DNA of 64,000 bases from Rhodoglobus sp. (GCA_025463515.1 JAODAQ010000013.1:1-64000); one strand, 5' to 3'; counted from the first letter of the stretch, positions 1 through 12,188 are shown. The notes: a model not told the origin generated them from the sequence alone. A program made the numbers and translations.

Positions 1-569
1 TCGGGGTCCGTGGCGGTGTAGTCCAGAACCAGGTTGCCCGCTTCCGGCAGCCAGTCGAAGAGCGGCGCGTTGTTGAACACGGGGGCAACGTTGTAGACGC
101 CCGCCGTCTTGGTGAAACGCACCCACTGCGAGAAGTTACCGTCGCCGTTCTCCGGGCCCACCCGGCAGCAGGTCTCGGCGTACACCTCGTAGATACCGTC
201 CTCGAGCGACGAAACGTCGCCCTCAATCGTCTCCGTGGCGACGCCGAACAACGGGTTGCTGAAGTCGTCCACGTAGCTGCTCAGTTCGAGATCCACGCCG
301 GTGTAGACGCCGCTGTCCGGTGCGTCCGACGCCGAGCTGAGCTCATAAACGCCGATCGTGTCGCCCACGGTCTCCCCGACCAGGGAGCCGGAGTCAAACG
401 ACCGCCAGACCGTGTCCACAGTCCACGTGGCATAGCCGCCGGTGATTGAGAAGTCCCCCGTGCTCGCGCGATTGTGACTCGCGGTGGCTGCGGCGGCGGG
501 GAGGAGGACCAAGGGAATCGTGACCAGACCCACCAGGAGGCGGAGTCGGGAGGCGCGCGTAGTGCTCAA
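1..569 (-). CDS. Exported protein of unknown function (partial, C-terminus runs off the window)
   Basis: Open minus-strand frame from TTG at 569 to the window edge; translates as MSTTRASRLRLLVGLVTIPLVLLPAAAATASHNRAS..., a signal peptide-like N-terminus. Confidence 0.6.
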   Translation of the reverse strand, partial: MSTTRASRLRLLVGLVTIPLVLLPAAAATASHNRASTGDFSITGGYATWTVDTVWRSFDSGSLVGETVGDTIGVYELSSASDAPDSGVYTGVDLELSSYVDDFSNPLFGVATETIEGDVSSLEDGIYEVYAETCCRVGPENGDGNFSQWVRFTKTAGVYNVAPVFNNAPLFDWLPEAGNLVLDYTATDP

Positions 570-667
570 GGGATCGTCTTTCTCTAACGGCGAACCCCGA
601 TATACCGCTGGGGTGGTCCGAAATTAGCAGAAAACGATCAGGTTACGCAAAGAGGCGCGCGCCCCAG

Positions 668-1528
668 TTAATTGCCGAGCCAGATCATCTCGTTGTCAAT
701 GAGTCGCGTACCGCCCAGCTGCGCCGCGATGATCGCGATCGCCGGCCCGCGGTAGTCGTCGTCGACCGGAAGGAAGGTGCGCGGATGCACGACCTTGAGG
801 TAGTCCAGCTTGACCAGCGATTCGCCCATGAGTGCGCCCTGGGCTGCGGCGAGCGCGGCGTCCAGCCCCGAGTCGGCGGATGACGCGGCCGCCTCGAGCG
901 CGACCGACAGGGTGCGGGCGGCCCTGCGCTCCTTCGGGTCGAGGAATCGGTTGCGGCTGGAGAGCGCGAGCCCGTCGTCCTCCCGCACCGTGTCAATGGC
1001 CTCGATGCGCACGGGGATGTCGAGGTCGACGACCATGCGGCGCACGAGGAACAGCTGCTGGGCATCCTTCTGGCCGAACGTGGCCACGTCGGGCGTCACG
1101 ATGCCGAGGAGCTTGGCGACGACCGTGAGCACCCCGTCGAAGTGGCCGGGGCGGGCAGTTCCCTCGAAGAGCGTGCCGACCTTGCCTGCCGCGACCACGG
1201 TGTCGGTGGGCCCGGTCGGGTACATCTCTGCGACGCTCGGCGCGAAGACGTAGTCGACCCCGGCAGCGGCGAGCTTCGCGAGGTCGGCGTCGAGGGTACG
1301 CGGATACCGGTCAAGATCCTCGCTCGCGCCGAATTGGGTGGGATTGACGAAGATCGATACGACGCGTACGTCCGCGAGTTCGGTCGCCCGCGCGACGTGC
1401 GCGAGGTGCCCGTCGTGAAGGGCGCCGAGCGTGGGGGTGAGGGCGATGGTGCGGCCTGCCGCACGCTCAGTGGCAACGGCCTCGCGCATCCCGGCGATCG
1501 TGTCGATCACAATGGGAACAGTGCTCAC
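668..1528 (-). CDS. panC: Pantothenate synthetase
   Basis: TPTLGALHDGHLAHVARA, FVNPTQF, FGQKDAQQLFLVRRMV and LSSRNRFL motifs. Confidence 0.95.
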   Translation of the reverse strand: MSTVPIVIDTIAGMREAVATERAAGRTIALTPTLGALHDGHLAHVARATELADVRVVSIFVNPTQFGASEDLDRYPRTLDADLAKLAAAGVDYVFAPSVAEMYPTGPTDTVVAAGKVGTLFEGTARPGHFDGVLTVVAKLLGIVTPDVATFGQKDAQQLFLVRRMVVDLDIPVRIEAIDTVREDDGLALSSRNRFLDPKERRAARTLSVALEAAASSADSGLDAALAAAQGALMGESLVKLDYLKVVHPRTFLPVDDDYRGPAIAIIAAQLGGTRLIDNEMIWLGN

Positions 1529-2256
1529 GGAAGGTCCTCCTGGTCGTCCAACGAGGACAGGTCGATCGTACTGGGACTCGCGGAGGCGAGCGCCGTCTCG
1601 ACCGACGAGCGCACGAGTGGAGCGATCACGGCACCGGGGTACTCGACGCCGAGCCTGGCGAGCAGTTCGACGGCCTGGCCAACGATGGAGGCGGAGAAGC
1701 TCGTCGCGGTCGCGATGGCCTCGGCATACGCGGCCCGGTCGGCCTCGGCGATCACGACCGGTTCGGCGCCCATCTCCACGACGAGCGCCTGCCCGATGGG
1801 CAGCACGGGAGTCGGCGCGGTCACGGCGCAGTAGCTCTCCCGCAGTCGCACCAGATCCAGCGAGGTTCCCGTGAATACCATCGCCGGATGCACGGCCAGC
1901 GGTATCGCGCCCGCCGCCGTCGCCGGGGCGAGCACTGAGTAGCCGAGCCCAGGAGCTGTATGGAGCAGCAGCTGCCCCGGCTGCCAGGCACCGGTTGCCG
2001 CAAGGCCGGCGACGAGGGACTCGATCTCGCCCTCCGGGATGGCGAGGATGACGAGTTCACTGCGCTCGATGACCGCCGGGATGTCGAGGATCGGCACGTC
2101 GGGCAGCATCGCCCGCGCTCGCTCGCGGTTGCGCTCACTCACCGCCGCGATGCCCACGAGCGCGTGCCCGGCGCCTGCGAGGGCGGCACCGAGCACAGGC
2201 CCGACGCGTCCCGCGCCGATGATCCCGATGCCAAGCCGACCGGACTGGCTAGTCAC
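1525..2256 (-). CDS. Rossmann-fold / DUF2520-type oxidoreductase-like protein next to panC
   Basis: N-terminal GIIGAGRVGPVLGAALAGAGH Rossmann motif; AVHPAMVFTGT typical of this family; overlaps the panC start. Confidence 0.8.
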   Translation of the reverse strand: MTSQSGRLGIGIIGAGRVGPVLGAALAGAGHALVGIAAVSERNRERARAMLPDVPILDIPAVIERSELVILAIPEGEIESLVAGLAATGAWQPGQLLLHTAPGLGYSVLAPATAAGAIPLAVHPAMVFTGTSLDLVRLRESYCAVTAPTPVLPIGQALVVEMGAEPVVIAEADRAAYAEAIATATSFSASIVGQAVELLARLGVEYPGAVIAPLVRSSVETALASASPSTIDLSSLDDQEDLP

Positions 2257-3868
2257 TGGGCATCAGGCGGGCGGTGGGTGTGCTGCGCCAGCGGTGACTA
2301 GTGTCTGCGCCGGCCGAGCGGACCGCGGCATCCGCCACATCACGGAAGAATCGCGCGGCCTCGTCGGCGTCGACGGCACCGAGGCGCGGGATGACCGGCC
2401 CGGCAACGGTGTGCAGCCGCAGCGATGCCAGGCGCAGCCAGCGCAGGAGCGGCCCCTGGTGCATGGCGACGCTCTGCATCCGCGCCTGCGGGACAACGAC
2501 CAGTTCGCGCCAGATCGCACCGCGGCGCAGCAGAACCGCCCCGGGGACGATGGCGAACCCGTTGCGTCGCACCGAGAACCAGCGGAGCACCCGCGCCCGC
2601 GGCGGGGAGTTCACGAAACCGTCGTCCCCACCCCGCGACGTGAGCCCGCGCTCGAGCAGCCCGATCCCTTCGGCGTCGATCAGGCCGGGCAACACAAGCT
2701 CGAGCACCTTCTTGACGTCGGCGAGGTTGCCGACCGGAAGGATCGTGGTGTTCGCCTGGCCGGCGGCGCCTTTCGCCGACGACGTCGACGCACGGCTGAT
2801 CTTGATCTCCCACCAACCGGCCGGGCGCCACAGCAGCGGCTGGCCGACCTGCACGGCGTGGATGCGACCGGGCGGCAGGGTCTCGTTGCTCGTCGAGAGC
2901 AACCCGAACCCGACACGGACGCCGTCGGGCGTCGACGCGATGCTGTACCGCAGCGACCGCGTGAACTTGGAGACGTAGTAGCTGCCCATGCCGATGATCG
3001 CCGGCAGGAAGCCGAACAGGAAGAAGTACTCCCGCGTGACGGTGATGGTCACGATCGACAGGATGACGCCCACGACCAGGAAGACGGTGAAGCCGCTCAG
3101 CACCAGTGACCCGACGAGGCGGCCGAGGTGCATCTGCACAACCGAATCGGGCTGCGCGGCATCCGGTGCCAGCTCGGGAGCGAGCAGCTCGGTGACTCGC
3201 TGCTCGATGATGCCGCCGACCTTCGCGGTCTCGGATGCGGCCTCGGCTGGGCCCCCGCTGCCGGTTACGGACGATGCGTCAGCATCGGCCGTCCGTGCAG
3301 TAGGGGAGGTGCCAGACGCGAGCAGCAGGATCTCCCGCCGCAACTCGTCCGCCGCGCCCGATGCGAGGTAGGCGAGCTGCACGTTGGCATCCTGTCCGGC
3401 CACGTTGATCTCGAGCTTGGCGGCGCCGAACAGCCGCGCGAGGAACGGCCGCACGATGTTGATGCCCTGGATGCGGTCGAGCCGCCCGCGACGGTTGGTG
3501 CGGAACAGGATGCCGCTGCGCACCTCCACCTGTTCCTCTGTGATGCGGAAGGTGTGCATGCGCCACGAGACGTAGAACCCCGCGATGAACAGCAGCAGCC
3601 CGCCGATGATCGCCAGGATGATGAGGCCGGCGTAGTCATGCTCGATAATCCACACGAAGGGGTCGTACTCGTCGCCGGGGCTCCCACCGATGACGATGTT
3701 GATCACGACGTCGCGGAGGTTAACGATGATGATGCCGAGGATGGCGACGAAGGCGATGCCGCCCTTGAGCAGCGGGGTCGCGGGGTGAAGCCGATGCCAC
3801 TCACTGTCAGCGAGGCGGGCGCCGGTGCTGATGTTCTCAGCTGGGGCTTTCGGCTTCTGCTCGCTCAC
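2249..3868 (-). CDS. PH domain-containing membrane protein (YdbT-like)
   Basis: Repeated bPH2-type units with TM segments; likely GTG start at 3868 (VSEQKPKAP...), not the longer ORF start. Confidence 0.8.
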   Translation of the reverse strand: MSEQKPKAPAENISTGARLADSEWHRLHPATPLLKGGIAFVAILGIIIVNLRDVVINIVIGGSPGDEYDPFVWIIEHDYAGLIILAIIGGLLLFIAGFYVSWRMHTFRITEEQVEVRSGILFRTNRRGRLDRIQGINIVRPFLARLFGAAKLEINVAGQDANVQLAYLASGAADELRREILLLASGTSPTARTADADASSVTGSGGPAEAASETAKVGGIIEQRVTELLAPELAPDAAQPDSVVQMHLGRLVGSLVLSGFTVFLVVGVILSIVTITVTREYFFLFGFLPAIIGMGSYYVSKFTRSLRYSIASTPDGVRVGFGLLSTSNETLPPGRIHAVQVGQPLLWRPAGWWEIKISRASTSSAKGAAGQANTTILPVGNLADVKKVLELVLPGLIDAEGIGLLERGLTSRGGDDGFVNSPPRARVLRWFSVRRNGFAIVPGAVLLRRGAIWRELVVVPQARMQSVAMHQGPLLRWLRLASLRLHTVAGPVIPRLGAVDADEAARFFRDVADAAVRSAGADTSHRWRSTPTARLMPSD

Positions 3869-4350
3869 AAGCCGGCCCTGCGGGTCTCCGCAAGCGCAAC
3901 GAGCTTGTCTCTCAACTCCTCGGCGACCGTTTCGGGCAGGCCGGGGATGACCACACCGGACGCCGCCGCGGCCGTCACGAACTTGAGTTCGCTGAGCCCG
4001 ACCGCCCGATCGAGCGGACCGCGGTTGATGTCGACGAGCTGCATGCGGCCGTATGGCACCGCGACGAAGCGCTGGAACATGAGTCCCTTGCGAAAGAGGA
4101 GGTCGTCTGCGCGCAGCTGGTAGCCGAGGGCACGCACCCGCCGGGGCGTGAGCGCGAGAGTGATGATGAAGATGACCGCGAGAGAGGCGGGAATCGCCCA
4201 GAGTAACGCGTTCTTCGTGAGGAAGGCCGGCACCGAGGTCGCGGCCACGACGATGACGGCGAAGATCAGGGTGCCGAAGAAGTCGACGACGACATACTTC
4301 GGGGACACGCGGCGCCACTCGATGTCAGGCAGTTCGAGACGGGTGCTCAC
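3865..4350 (-). CDS. PH domain-containing protein (YdbS-like)
   Basis: LRADDLLFRKGLMFQRFVAVPYGRMQLVDINRGPLDRAVGLSELKF bPH2 signature; coupled to the downstream PH protein. Confidence 0.8.
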   Translation of the reverse strand: MSTRLELPDIEWRRVSPKYVVVDFFGTLIFAVIVVAATSVPAFLTKNALLWAIPASLAVIFIITLALTPRRVRALGYQLRADDLLFRKGLMFQRFVAVPYGRMQLVDINRGPLDRAVGLSELKFVTAAAASGVVIPGLPETVAEELRDKLVALAETRRAGL

Positions 4351-4829
4351 GCTGTTCCTCGATGCTCGGGGCGGTTGTCTTGCTTCTCGTCGTCATCCGG
4401 GGGAATCATGCACATGTGTTCGGCGATCAGGCCCGCGGCGAGGAGCGAGATCGCCCCGACGGCCGCCGCAAACGCCATCGTGACCGAGCCTACCGCTGGC
4501 AGCACCGAGCGGCTCAGCAGGTAGCCGCCGATGCCAAGGCCACCTCCGGCAAGCAGCGCGCCGCCCAGGCTCGAGGCCTTCGCGAGCATCACGACTCGCG
4601 TCGCATAGAACGGGTCGATGCGCGCATTCGGCACCCCGCGCGAGACACGGCGCACCGGCAGGGCCATCACGACGATGATGACCCCGATGAGCACGAGGGC
4701 GACCGCGAGAGTGAAGGGCGGGATGAGCACGGCCCGCCCTGATGCCGCGAGCGCGTTCTCCAGTAACCAGGTCAGGCCGCCGCCGAGCACCGCGAGCAGC
4801 ACGAGATGGAGCGGCTTCGTGCGGGTCAC
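4347..4829 (-). CDS. DUF3180-type membrane protein
   Basis: Four predicted TM segments; position immediately downstream of folK, typical of actinobacteria. Confidence 0.7.
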   Translation of the reverse strand: MTRTKPLHLVLLAVLGGGLTWLLENALAASGRAVLIPPFTLAVALVLIGVIIVVMALPVRRVSRGVPNARIDPFYATRVVMLAKASSLGGALLAGGGLGIGGYLLSRSVLPAVGSVTMAFAAAVGAISLLAAGLIAEHMCMIPPDDDEKQDNRPEHRGTA

Positions 4830-5356
4830 AGTAGTGGCTCCGCTGGGTACGGGGTCGCGTGCTCCCCCATGACGGCGAGCAGGTCATCCACCCGGCCGAA
4901 GCCGGGGAGGATGGCATTCGGCTCGATCTCCAGCCAGGGCTCGAGCACGAAGACGCGCTCCGCTGCGCGAGGGTGCGGGAGGGTGAGCTCGGGCGAGTCG
5001 ATACGTAGTGAGGCGAAGCTCACGATGTCGATATCGAGGGTGCGGTCGCCCCAGTGGATGTCGCGCACGCGACCGTGGGCGCGCTCGATTCCATTGAGTG
5101 CCGCGAGCAGCGCACGCGGGTCGAGCGCCGAGCGGACCTCGACCACCGCGTTGAGGTAGGCCGGGGCATCCGCGTCGACGCCCTCGGGCTTGAGCGCGGG
5201 AGTTTCGACGAGGCCGGAGGTCTTCATCACCACGACACCCGGCAGCGCGGAAATGTCCCGGACCGCGGCACGGATGGTCGCTTCCCGGTCGCCCAGGTTG
5301 CTGCCGAGCGAGAGCACTGCGGGCAGCTCGACGCGCATGCGGGAATCGCGGATCAC
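4826..5356 (-). CDS. folK: 2-amino-4-hydroxy-6-hydroxymethyldihydropteridine pyrophosphokinase
   Basis: LSLGSNLGDRE, GIERAHGRVRDIHWGDRTLDIDIV, LPHPRAAERVFVLEPW. Confidence 0.95.
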   Translation of the reverse strand: MIRDSRMRVELPAVLSLGSNLGDREATIRAAVRDISALPGVVVMKTSGLVETPALKPEGVDADAPAYLNAVVEVRSALDPRALLAALNGIERAHGRVRDIHWGDRTLDIDIVSFASLRIDSPELTLPHPRAAERVFVLEPWLEIEPNAILPGFGRVDDLLAVMGEHATPYPAEPLL

Positions 5357-5769
5357 GGGCGGCCCTCCGGGTCGATCATGAACCCGGCCGCCTGGAGGCG
5401 TTCGGGCCGCCCGCGCGTGATCGTGACCGAAACGTCGTCGAACGGCACGGCGATCGGGGCATGGGGCTTGTGCACCGTCACGCTGACGACAACGGCCGCC
5501 CGGTGAGCGAGCACGACCTGTGCAACGCGCTCGGCGACGGTCTCGATGAGGTCGACCGGGTCGCTCTCCACGGCGGCGACGACCTCTTCGGCCAGCTCCC
5601 CATAGTGGATGGTCAGCGCGAGGTCGTCGGCCGCGGCCGCTTCGTTGAGCTTGAGGTGCACCGTGACATCGACGATGAACTCCTGGCCATCGCGGCGCTC
5701 ATGCTCGAGCACGCCGTGGAATGCCGATGCGCGCAGCCCGGTAAGGGTGATGGTGTCGAGCGGGTTCAT
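5353..5769 (-). CDS. folB: Dihydroneopterin aldolase
   Basis: LRASAFHGVLEHERRDGQEFIVDV; start MNPLDTITL at 5769; ATGA overlap with folK. Confidence 0.93.
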   Translation of the reverse strand: MNPLDTITLTGLRASAFHGVLEHERRDGQEFIVDVTVHLKLNEAAAADDLALTIHYGELAEEVVAAVESDPVDLIETVAERVAQVVLAHRAAVVVSVTVHKPHAPIAVPFDDVSVTITRGRPERLQAAGFMIDPEGRP

Positions 5770-6638
5770 GATCGTCCTCCGTTCTGCCAGGCGGTCCACA
5801 CTCCGAGCGCCCCGAGGGTCGATGGCACGTCATGCACGCGCACCGCCCAGACGCCGGCTTCGGCGGCGAGCGCGCTCACCACGGCGGTCGCCTCGTCACG
5901 CTGCGCCGCGCCTTCCGGGGCGAATGGCGCGAGGAACTTCTTGCGGGACGCCCCGATCAGCAGGGGATGCCCGAGCGTAGCCAGCTCGGAGAGATGGCCC
6001 AACAACTGCCAGTTGTGCTCCGGGGTCTTCGCGAAGCCGAGGCCGGGGTCGAGTATCACTTTCGCGGGTGAGATGCCCCAGACGATCATCTCGGCCAGGC
6101 GGGCCTTGAGCTCGTTTCGCACGTCGGCGACCACGTCGTCGTAGGTCGCGAGCTCGCTCGCGTCAACGGCATGGGCCCATGCCGCCGGGTCCGGGCGACC
6201 GGCCGGGTTCGACTGGCCGCGCGGTGGGGAGCCGCGCCAGTGCATCGCGACATAGTGCAGGCCGGTCTCGGCGACGACGCGGTACATGCCGGCGTCGGCA
6301 AGACCCCCGGAGACGTCATTGATGACGGATGCCCCCGCCGCCGCCGCCGCGAACGCCGTTTCCGCGTTCATTGTGTCCACGCTCACGGCCACGCCGGCGG
6401 CCACGAGCTCGCGGATCACGGGCATGACCCGAGCCTGCTCCTCCTCGACCGGCACGCGCTCGGCACCGGGCCGGGTGGACTCGCCACCCACGTCGACGAG
6501 GTCAGCGCCCTGCTCCCGAAGCTGGATGCCTCGGGCGATTGCCGCCTCCAGGCTGGCGAACTGCCCTCCGTCGCTGAATGAGTCGGGCGTGACATTGAGG
6601 ATCCCCATGACCTGAGGAACCCGTAGGGGGTCAGTCAT
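5766..6638 (-). CDS. folP: Dihydropteroate synthase
   Basis: MGILNVTPDSFSDGG, GGESTRPGAERV, DPGLGFAKTPEHN. Confidence 0.96.
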   Translation of the reverse strand: MTDPLRVPQVMGILNVTPDSFSDGGQFASLEAAIARGIQLREQGADLVDVGGESTRPGAERVPVEEEQARVMPVIRELVAAGVAVSVDTMNAETAFAAAAAGASVINDVSGGLADAGMYRVVAETGLHYVAMHWRGSPPRGQSNPAGRPDPAAWAHAVDASELATYDDVVADVRNELKARLAEMIVWGISPAKVILDPGLGFAKTPEHNWQLLGHLSELATLGHPLLIGASRKKFLAPFAPEGAAQRDEATAVVSALAAEAGVWAVRVHDVPSTLGALGVWTAWQNGGRS

Positions 6639-7212
6639 GCCCCGCGCCGATCAGCGCCATGATCTCCGCGCGGACGACCGGGTTGCTGAGCGTGCCACGG
6701 GTGGCCATGGTCACGGTCGAGCTCCTGGCCTGCCGCACTCCCCGCGCGGAGACGCAGTCGTGCACCGCATCGAGCACCACGACCACGCCCTGCGGCGTGA
6801 GACCGGCGGTGAGGGCATCCGCTATCTCTTCGGTGAGGCGCTCCTGCAGCTGTGGACGGGAGGCGAGAGTCTCGACGACGCGGGGTAGTTTGCCGAGGCC
6901 CACGATGCGGCGGCCCGGCACATACGCGATGTGCGCCACACCCCGGAACGGGAGCAGATGGTGCTCGCACATGGATCGGAAGTCGATGTCGCGCAGGAGC
7001 ACGAGTTCGCTCAGCTCGTCCGCTCCGGCATGGAACTCGACCGTGTCGGCGAGATGGTCGAGCGGGTCGACATCGACCCCGGAGAAGAATTCACCGTAGG
7101 CCTTGGCCACCCGCTGCGGCGTCGTCGCGAGACCCGGCCGCGCCGTGTCCTCGCCGATCGCGGCGAGAATCTCGGCCACGGCCGCCTCGATGCGTCCGAA
7201 GTCGATGGCCAT
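6631..7212 (-). CDS. folE: GTP cyclohydrolase I
   Basis: DIDFRSMCEHHLLPFRGVAHIAYVPG, GLGKLPRVVE, GVVVVLDAVHDCVSARGV. Confidence 0.96.
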   Translation of the reverse strand: MAIDFGRIEAAVAEILAAIGEDTARPGLATTPQRVAKAYGEFFSGVDVDPLDHLADTVEFHAGADELSELVLLRDIDFRSMCEHHLLPFRGVAHIAYVPGRRIVGLGKLPRVVETLASRPQLQERLTEEIADALTAGLTPQGVVVVLDAVHDCVSARGVRQARSSTVTMATRGTLSNPVVRAEIMALIGAGHD

Positions 7213-7224
7213 GGGTCCGTCGCG

Positions 7225-9231
<2,007 letters not shown>

Positions 9232-9354
9232 GATGTTTCGGGGCTGTCAGGCCCCCGACCTTCCTGCTGGAGAAACGTCCTGTAAGGCTACCGGTACCGC
9301 GCTGCGAGCCATCTGGATGTTCGCCGCAGGCGCACCCCCAGTAGCGGTGTGGCG

Positions 9355-10041
9355 CTAGCCGTCCACCAGGGCCTCGAGCCCCGCGATGATCCGGGCCAGC
9401 CCGAAGTCGATGGTCTGCTCGGTCTCGTCCTCGAGCTCGCCGCTCACGAGCACGCGCGAGAGCTGCGGGAACTGCTCCGGGTCGAGCAGCGGCACGAGCC
9501 AGGCGGTCGAGGGGGCCGCACCGGAGCGGCCGAGCTCCCGCACCAGGTACGCCGTGTTGCGCGCGTGCCCGTCGACGAGGAGGGCGGCGTCGAGCATCCG
9601 CTGCGTATCGAGGCCCGTCGCAGCGAGCACCTGCAGCACGTACTCGAGCCACAGCGCCTTGTTCGGGGTGGCGGGGAATCCGGTGATGGCCGCGTCGATG
9701 AGCCACGGGTGGGTGCCGTAGCGAAGAGACATCCCGGATGCCCAGCGCTCGAGCCCCTCCTGCCAGGAGGCCGCGCGGCGGATGTCGGCGGGCGGCGGGC
9801 CGAGCGCGACGTCGACCATGAGGATGACCAGGTCCTCCCGTGACTGGACATGCCGGTAGGCGGCCATCGTGCCGGCGCCGAGGTGCTGGCCGAGCTTGCG
9901 GATCGAGAGGCCGGCGAGCCCCTCGCGGTCAGCGAGCTCGATCGCGGCCGCGACGATGCGCTCGGTGCTGAGCCCCTCGGTGCGCTGGCCGGAGCGCTGG
10001 CCCCAGGCGGCCGCCGCCCAGCTCGGAGTTTCGTCGTTCAT
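9355..10041 (-). CDS. TetR/AcrR family transcriptional regulator
   Basis: TERIVAAAIELADREGLAGLSIRKLGQHLGAGTMAAYRHVQSREDL HTH; divergent from an MFS exporter. Confidence 0.88.
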   Translation of the reverse strand: MNDETPSWAAAAWGQRSGQRTEGLSTERIVAAAIELADREGLAGLSIRKLGQHLGAGTMAAYRHVQSREDLVILMVDVALGPPPADIRRAASWQEGLERWASGMSLRYGTHPWLIDAAITGFPATPNKALWLEYVLQVLAATGLDTQRMLDAALLVDGHARNTAYLVRELGRSGAAPSTAWLVPLLDPEQFPQLSRVLVSGELEDETEQTIDFGLARIIAGLEALVDG

Positions 10042-10060
10042 GTTGACACGAGCCTAACGG

Positions 10061-10104
10061 GGTGCGTACGGTGTACGCAACAGGGTGCGTACACCGTACG
10101 CACC
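10061..10104. promoter_or_regulatory. Predicted TetR operator: perfect 19-bp inverted repeat, 6-bp spacer
   Basis: GGTGCGTACGGTGTACGCA (10061-10079) and TGCGTACACCGTACGCACC (10086-10104) are exact reverse complements, located between the divergent tetR and MFS genes. Confidence 0.85.
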
Positions 10105-10124
10105 TGTAACGAGAGGAAGAGATC

Positions 10125-11528
10125 ATGAAGCACCGGCTCGCCGCGACGATCATCCTGATGGTCGCCATGTTCATGGACCTGGTGGACTCCACCATCACCA
10201 ACGTCGCCTTGCCCGCCATCGGCGCCGACCTGGGCGCGAACCCCGCGCAGCTCGAGTGGACCCTGGCGGGCTACGTCGTCGCGTTCGCCACCCTGCTCAT
10301 CACCGGCGGCCGCCTCGGCGACATCTTCGGCCGGCGCCGCGTCTTCGTGATCGGCGCGGCGGGCTTCACCCTCGCGTCGCTCGTCGCGTCGTGGGCGGTG
10401 ACCGGGGACATGCTCGTCGCCACCCGCGTGCTGCAGGGCGCATTCGCGGGGATCATGGTGCCGCAGGTGCTCTCGAGCGTGCAGGTCATGTTCGCGCCGC
10501 ACGAGCGCGGCCCGGTGTTCGGCATCATCGGGGCGCTCAGTGCCCTCGGCGCCGTCTCGGGCCTGCTCATCGGCGGCTCGCTCGTGACCGCCGATGTCGC
10601 CGGTCTCGGGTGGCGCAGCATCTTCCTCGTGAACGTGCCGGTGGGCATCCTGCTGATCATCGCCGCAGTTCTGGTCGTGCCGAACAGCAAGTCGGAGCAC
10701 CCGCTGAAGCTCGACCCGCTGGGTGTGCTGCTGGGAGCGGCAACCGTCTTCCTCGTCGTGTTCCCGCTCACCGACGGGCGGCAGGCAGGCTGGCCCTGGT
10801 GGATCTGGGCGATGCTCGCCGCCGCCCCGTTCGTCCTCGCGCTGTTCGTGCGCCAGCAGCGGCGCAAGCTCGCCGCGGACGGGTCGGCCCTGCTGCCGCT
10901 CGCGCTCTTCCACGACCGCGGGTTCAGCAGCGGCCTCGCCGTGCAGGTCGTCTCGTCGGTCGGCAACGGCAGCTACGCGCTCATCCTGATCTTCTACGTT
11001 CAGCAGGCGCTCGGCTTCACCCCGCTCGCCGCCGGGCTCACCATCCTGCCGATCGCGGTCGGCTCGATGCTCGCGACGCCGCTCGCGATGTTCACGTCCA
11101 AGAAGCTTGGCCGCACAGCGGTGCTGGTCGGCGGGATCGTCCAGGCCGCCGCCTTCGCGTGGACCATGCTGCTCGTCCGGTCACTCGGCGAGGGGCTGTC
11201 GGGCTGGCACCTGGTCGCGCCGCTCACGCTCGCGGGCGTCGGGATGATGATCCTGATCATGCCCCAGATGGAGAGCACGCTCGCCACCGTGCCGACCGAG
11301 TCGGCCGGCGCGGCATCCGGCACGCTCACGACGCTCGGCCAGGTCGGCATGGTGCTCGGGGTCGCGCTCGCGGGGGCGGTGTACTTCGGCATCCTCGCGG
11401 ACGGCGGGGCGCCGATCGGCGGTGTCACCGCTGGGCTATGGGTGACGGTGGGCGCCTACGTTCTTGCGGGCGGACTCGCGCTCACCATGCCGAAGGTGCG
11501 GGCGCGGGACGTCGTCCTGGCCGCCTAG
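10125..11528 (+). CDS. MFS transporter, DHA2-like drug exporter
   Basis: MFMDLVDSTITNVALPAIGADLG, GGRLGDIFGRRRVF; many TM segments. Confidence 0.9.
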   Translation: MKHRLAATIILMVAMFMDLVDSTITNVALPAIGADLGANPAQLEWTLAGYVVAFATLLITGGRLGDIFGRRRVFVIGAAGFTLASLVASWAVTGDMLVATRVLQGAFAGIMVPQVLSSVQVMFAPHERGPVFGIIGALSALGAVSGLLIGGSLVTADVAGLGWRSIFLVNVPVGILLIIAAVLVVPNSKSEHPLKLDPLGVLLGAATVFLVVFPLTDGRQAGWPWWIWAMLAAAPFVLALFVRQQRRKLAADGSALLPLALFHDRGFSSGLAVQVVSSVGNGSYALILIFYVQQALGFTPLAAGLTILPIAVGSMLATPLAMFTSKKLGRTAVLVGGIVQAAAFAWTMLLVRSLGEGLSGWHLVAPLTLAGVGMMILIMPQMESTLATVPTESAGAASGTLTTLGQVGMVLGVALAGAVYFGILADGGAPIGGVTAGLWVTVGAYVLAGGLALTMPKVRARDVVLAA

Positions 11529-11534
11529 GCGGCG

Positions 11535-12086
11535 CTACTGGTACACGTGCGGAGCGAGTACCGCGACCCCTCGGAGGTTGCGGTACTTCTCCGCGTAGTC
11601 CAGCCCGTAGCCGACGACGAACGCGTTCGGGATGTCGAAGCCGAAGTACTTCACGTCGACCTCCACCTTCGCGGCATCCGGCTTGCGCAGCAGCGCGAGG
11701 ATCTCGAGGCTCGCGGGACTGCGGCTCTCCAGGTTCGCCCGCAGCCACGCGAGGGTGAGGCCCGAGTCGATGATGTCCTCGACGATGATCACGTGCCGGC
11801 CGGCGAGGTCGGCGTCGAGGTCCTTCAGGATGCGCACGACGCCGCTCGACTCGGTGCTCGCGCCGTACGACGAGACCGCCATGAAGTCGAGGTCCACGTG
11901 CATCTTGAGCTCGCGTGCCACGTCGGCCATGACCATGACCGCGCCCTTGAGCACGGCCACGAGCAGCACCCGCTCCCCCGCGTAGTCGGCCTCGATGCGC
12001 CGGGCGAGCTCCGCGATCTTCTCCTGGATCTGCTGCTCGGTGATCAGCAGCTCCGTGATGTCGTCCTGCACGTCGCTCAGTTCCAT
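11535..12086 (-). CDS. hpt: Hypoxanthine phosphoribosyltransferase
   Basis: VLLVAVLKGAVMVMADVAR, HVIIVEDIIDSGLTLAWL, FVVGYGLDYAEKYRNL. Confidence 0.94.
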   Translation of the reverse strand: MELSDVQDDITELLITEQQIQEKIAELARRIEADYAGERVLLVAVLKGAVMVMADVARELKMHVDLDFMAVSSYGASTESSGVVRILKDLDADLAGRHVIIVEDIIDSGLTLAWLRANLESRSPASLEILALLRKPDAAKVEVDVKYFGFDIPNAFVVGYGLDYAEKYRNLRGVAVLAPHVYQ

Positions 12087-12100
12087 GCGTCCACCCTAAG

Positions 12101-12188
12101 GCGGGTTGAGTAGTGCGCTCTGGCGCGCGTATCGAAACCGGGTGCCCACTTGGTTTCGATACGGCCATGGACGGCCTACTCGACCACC
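12101..12188. repeat. Dispersed palindromic repeat, family 1, copy a
   Basis: gcgggttgagtag...tatcgaaaccgg...ggtttcgata...ctactcgacc; same architecture as 13752-13826 and 41217-41294. Confidence 0.85.
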
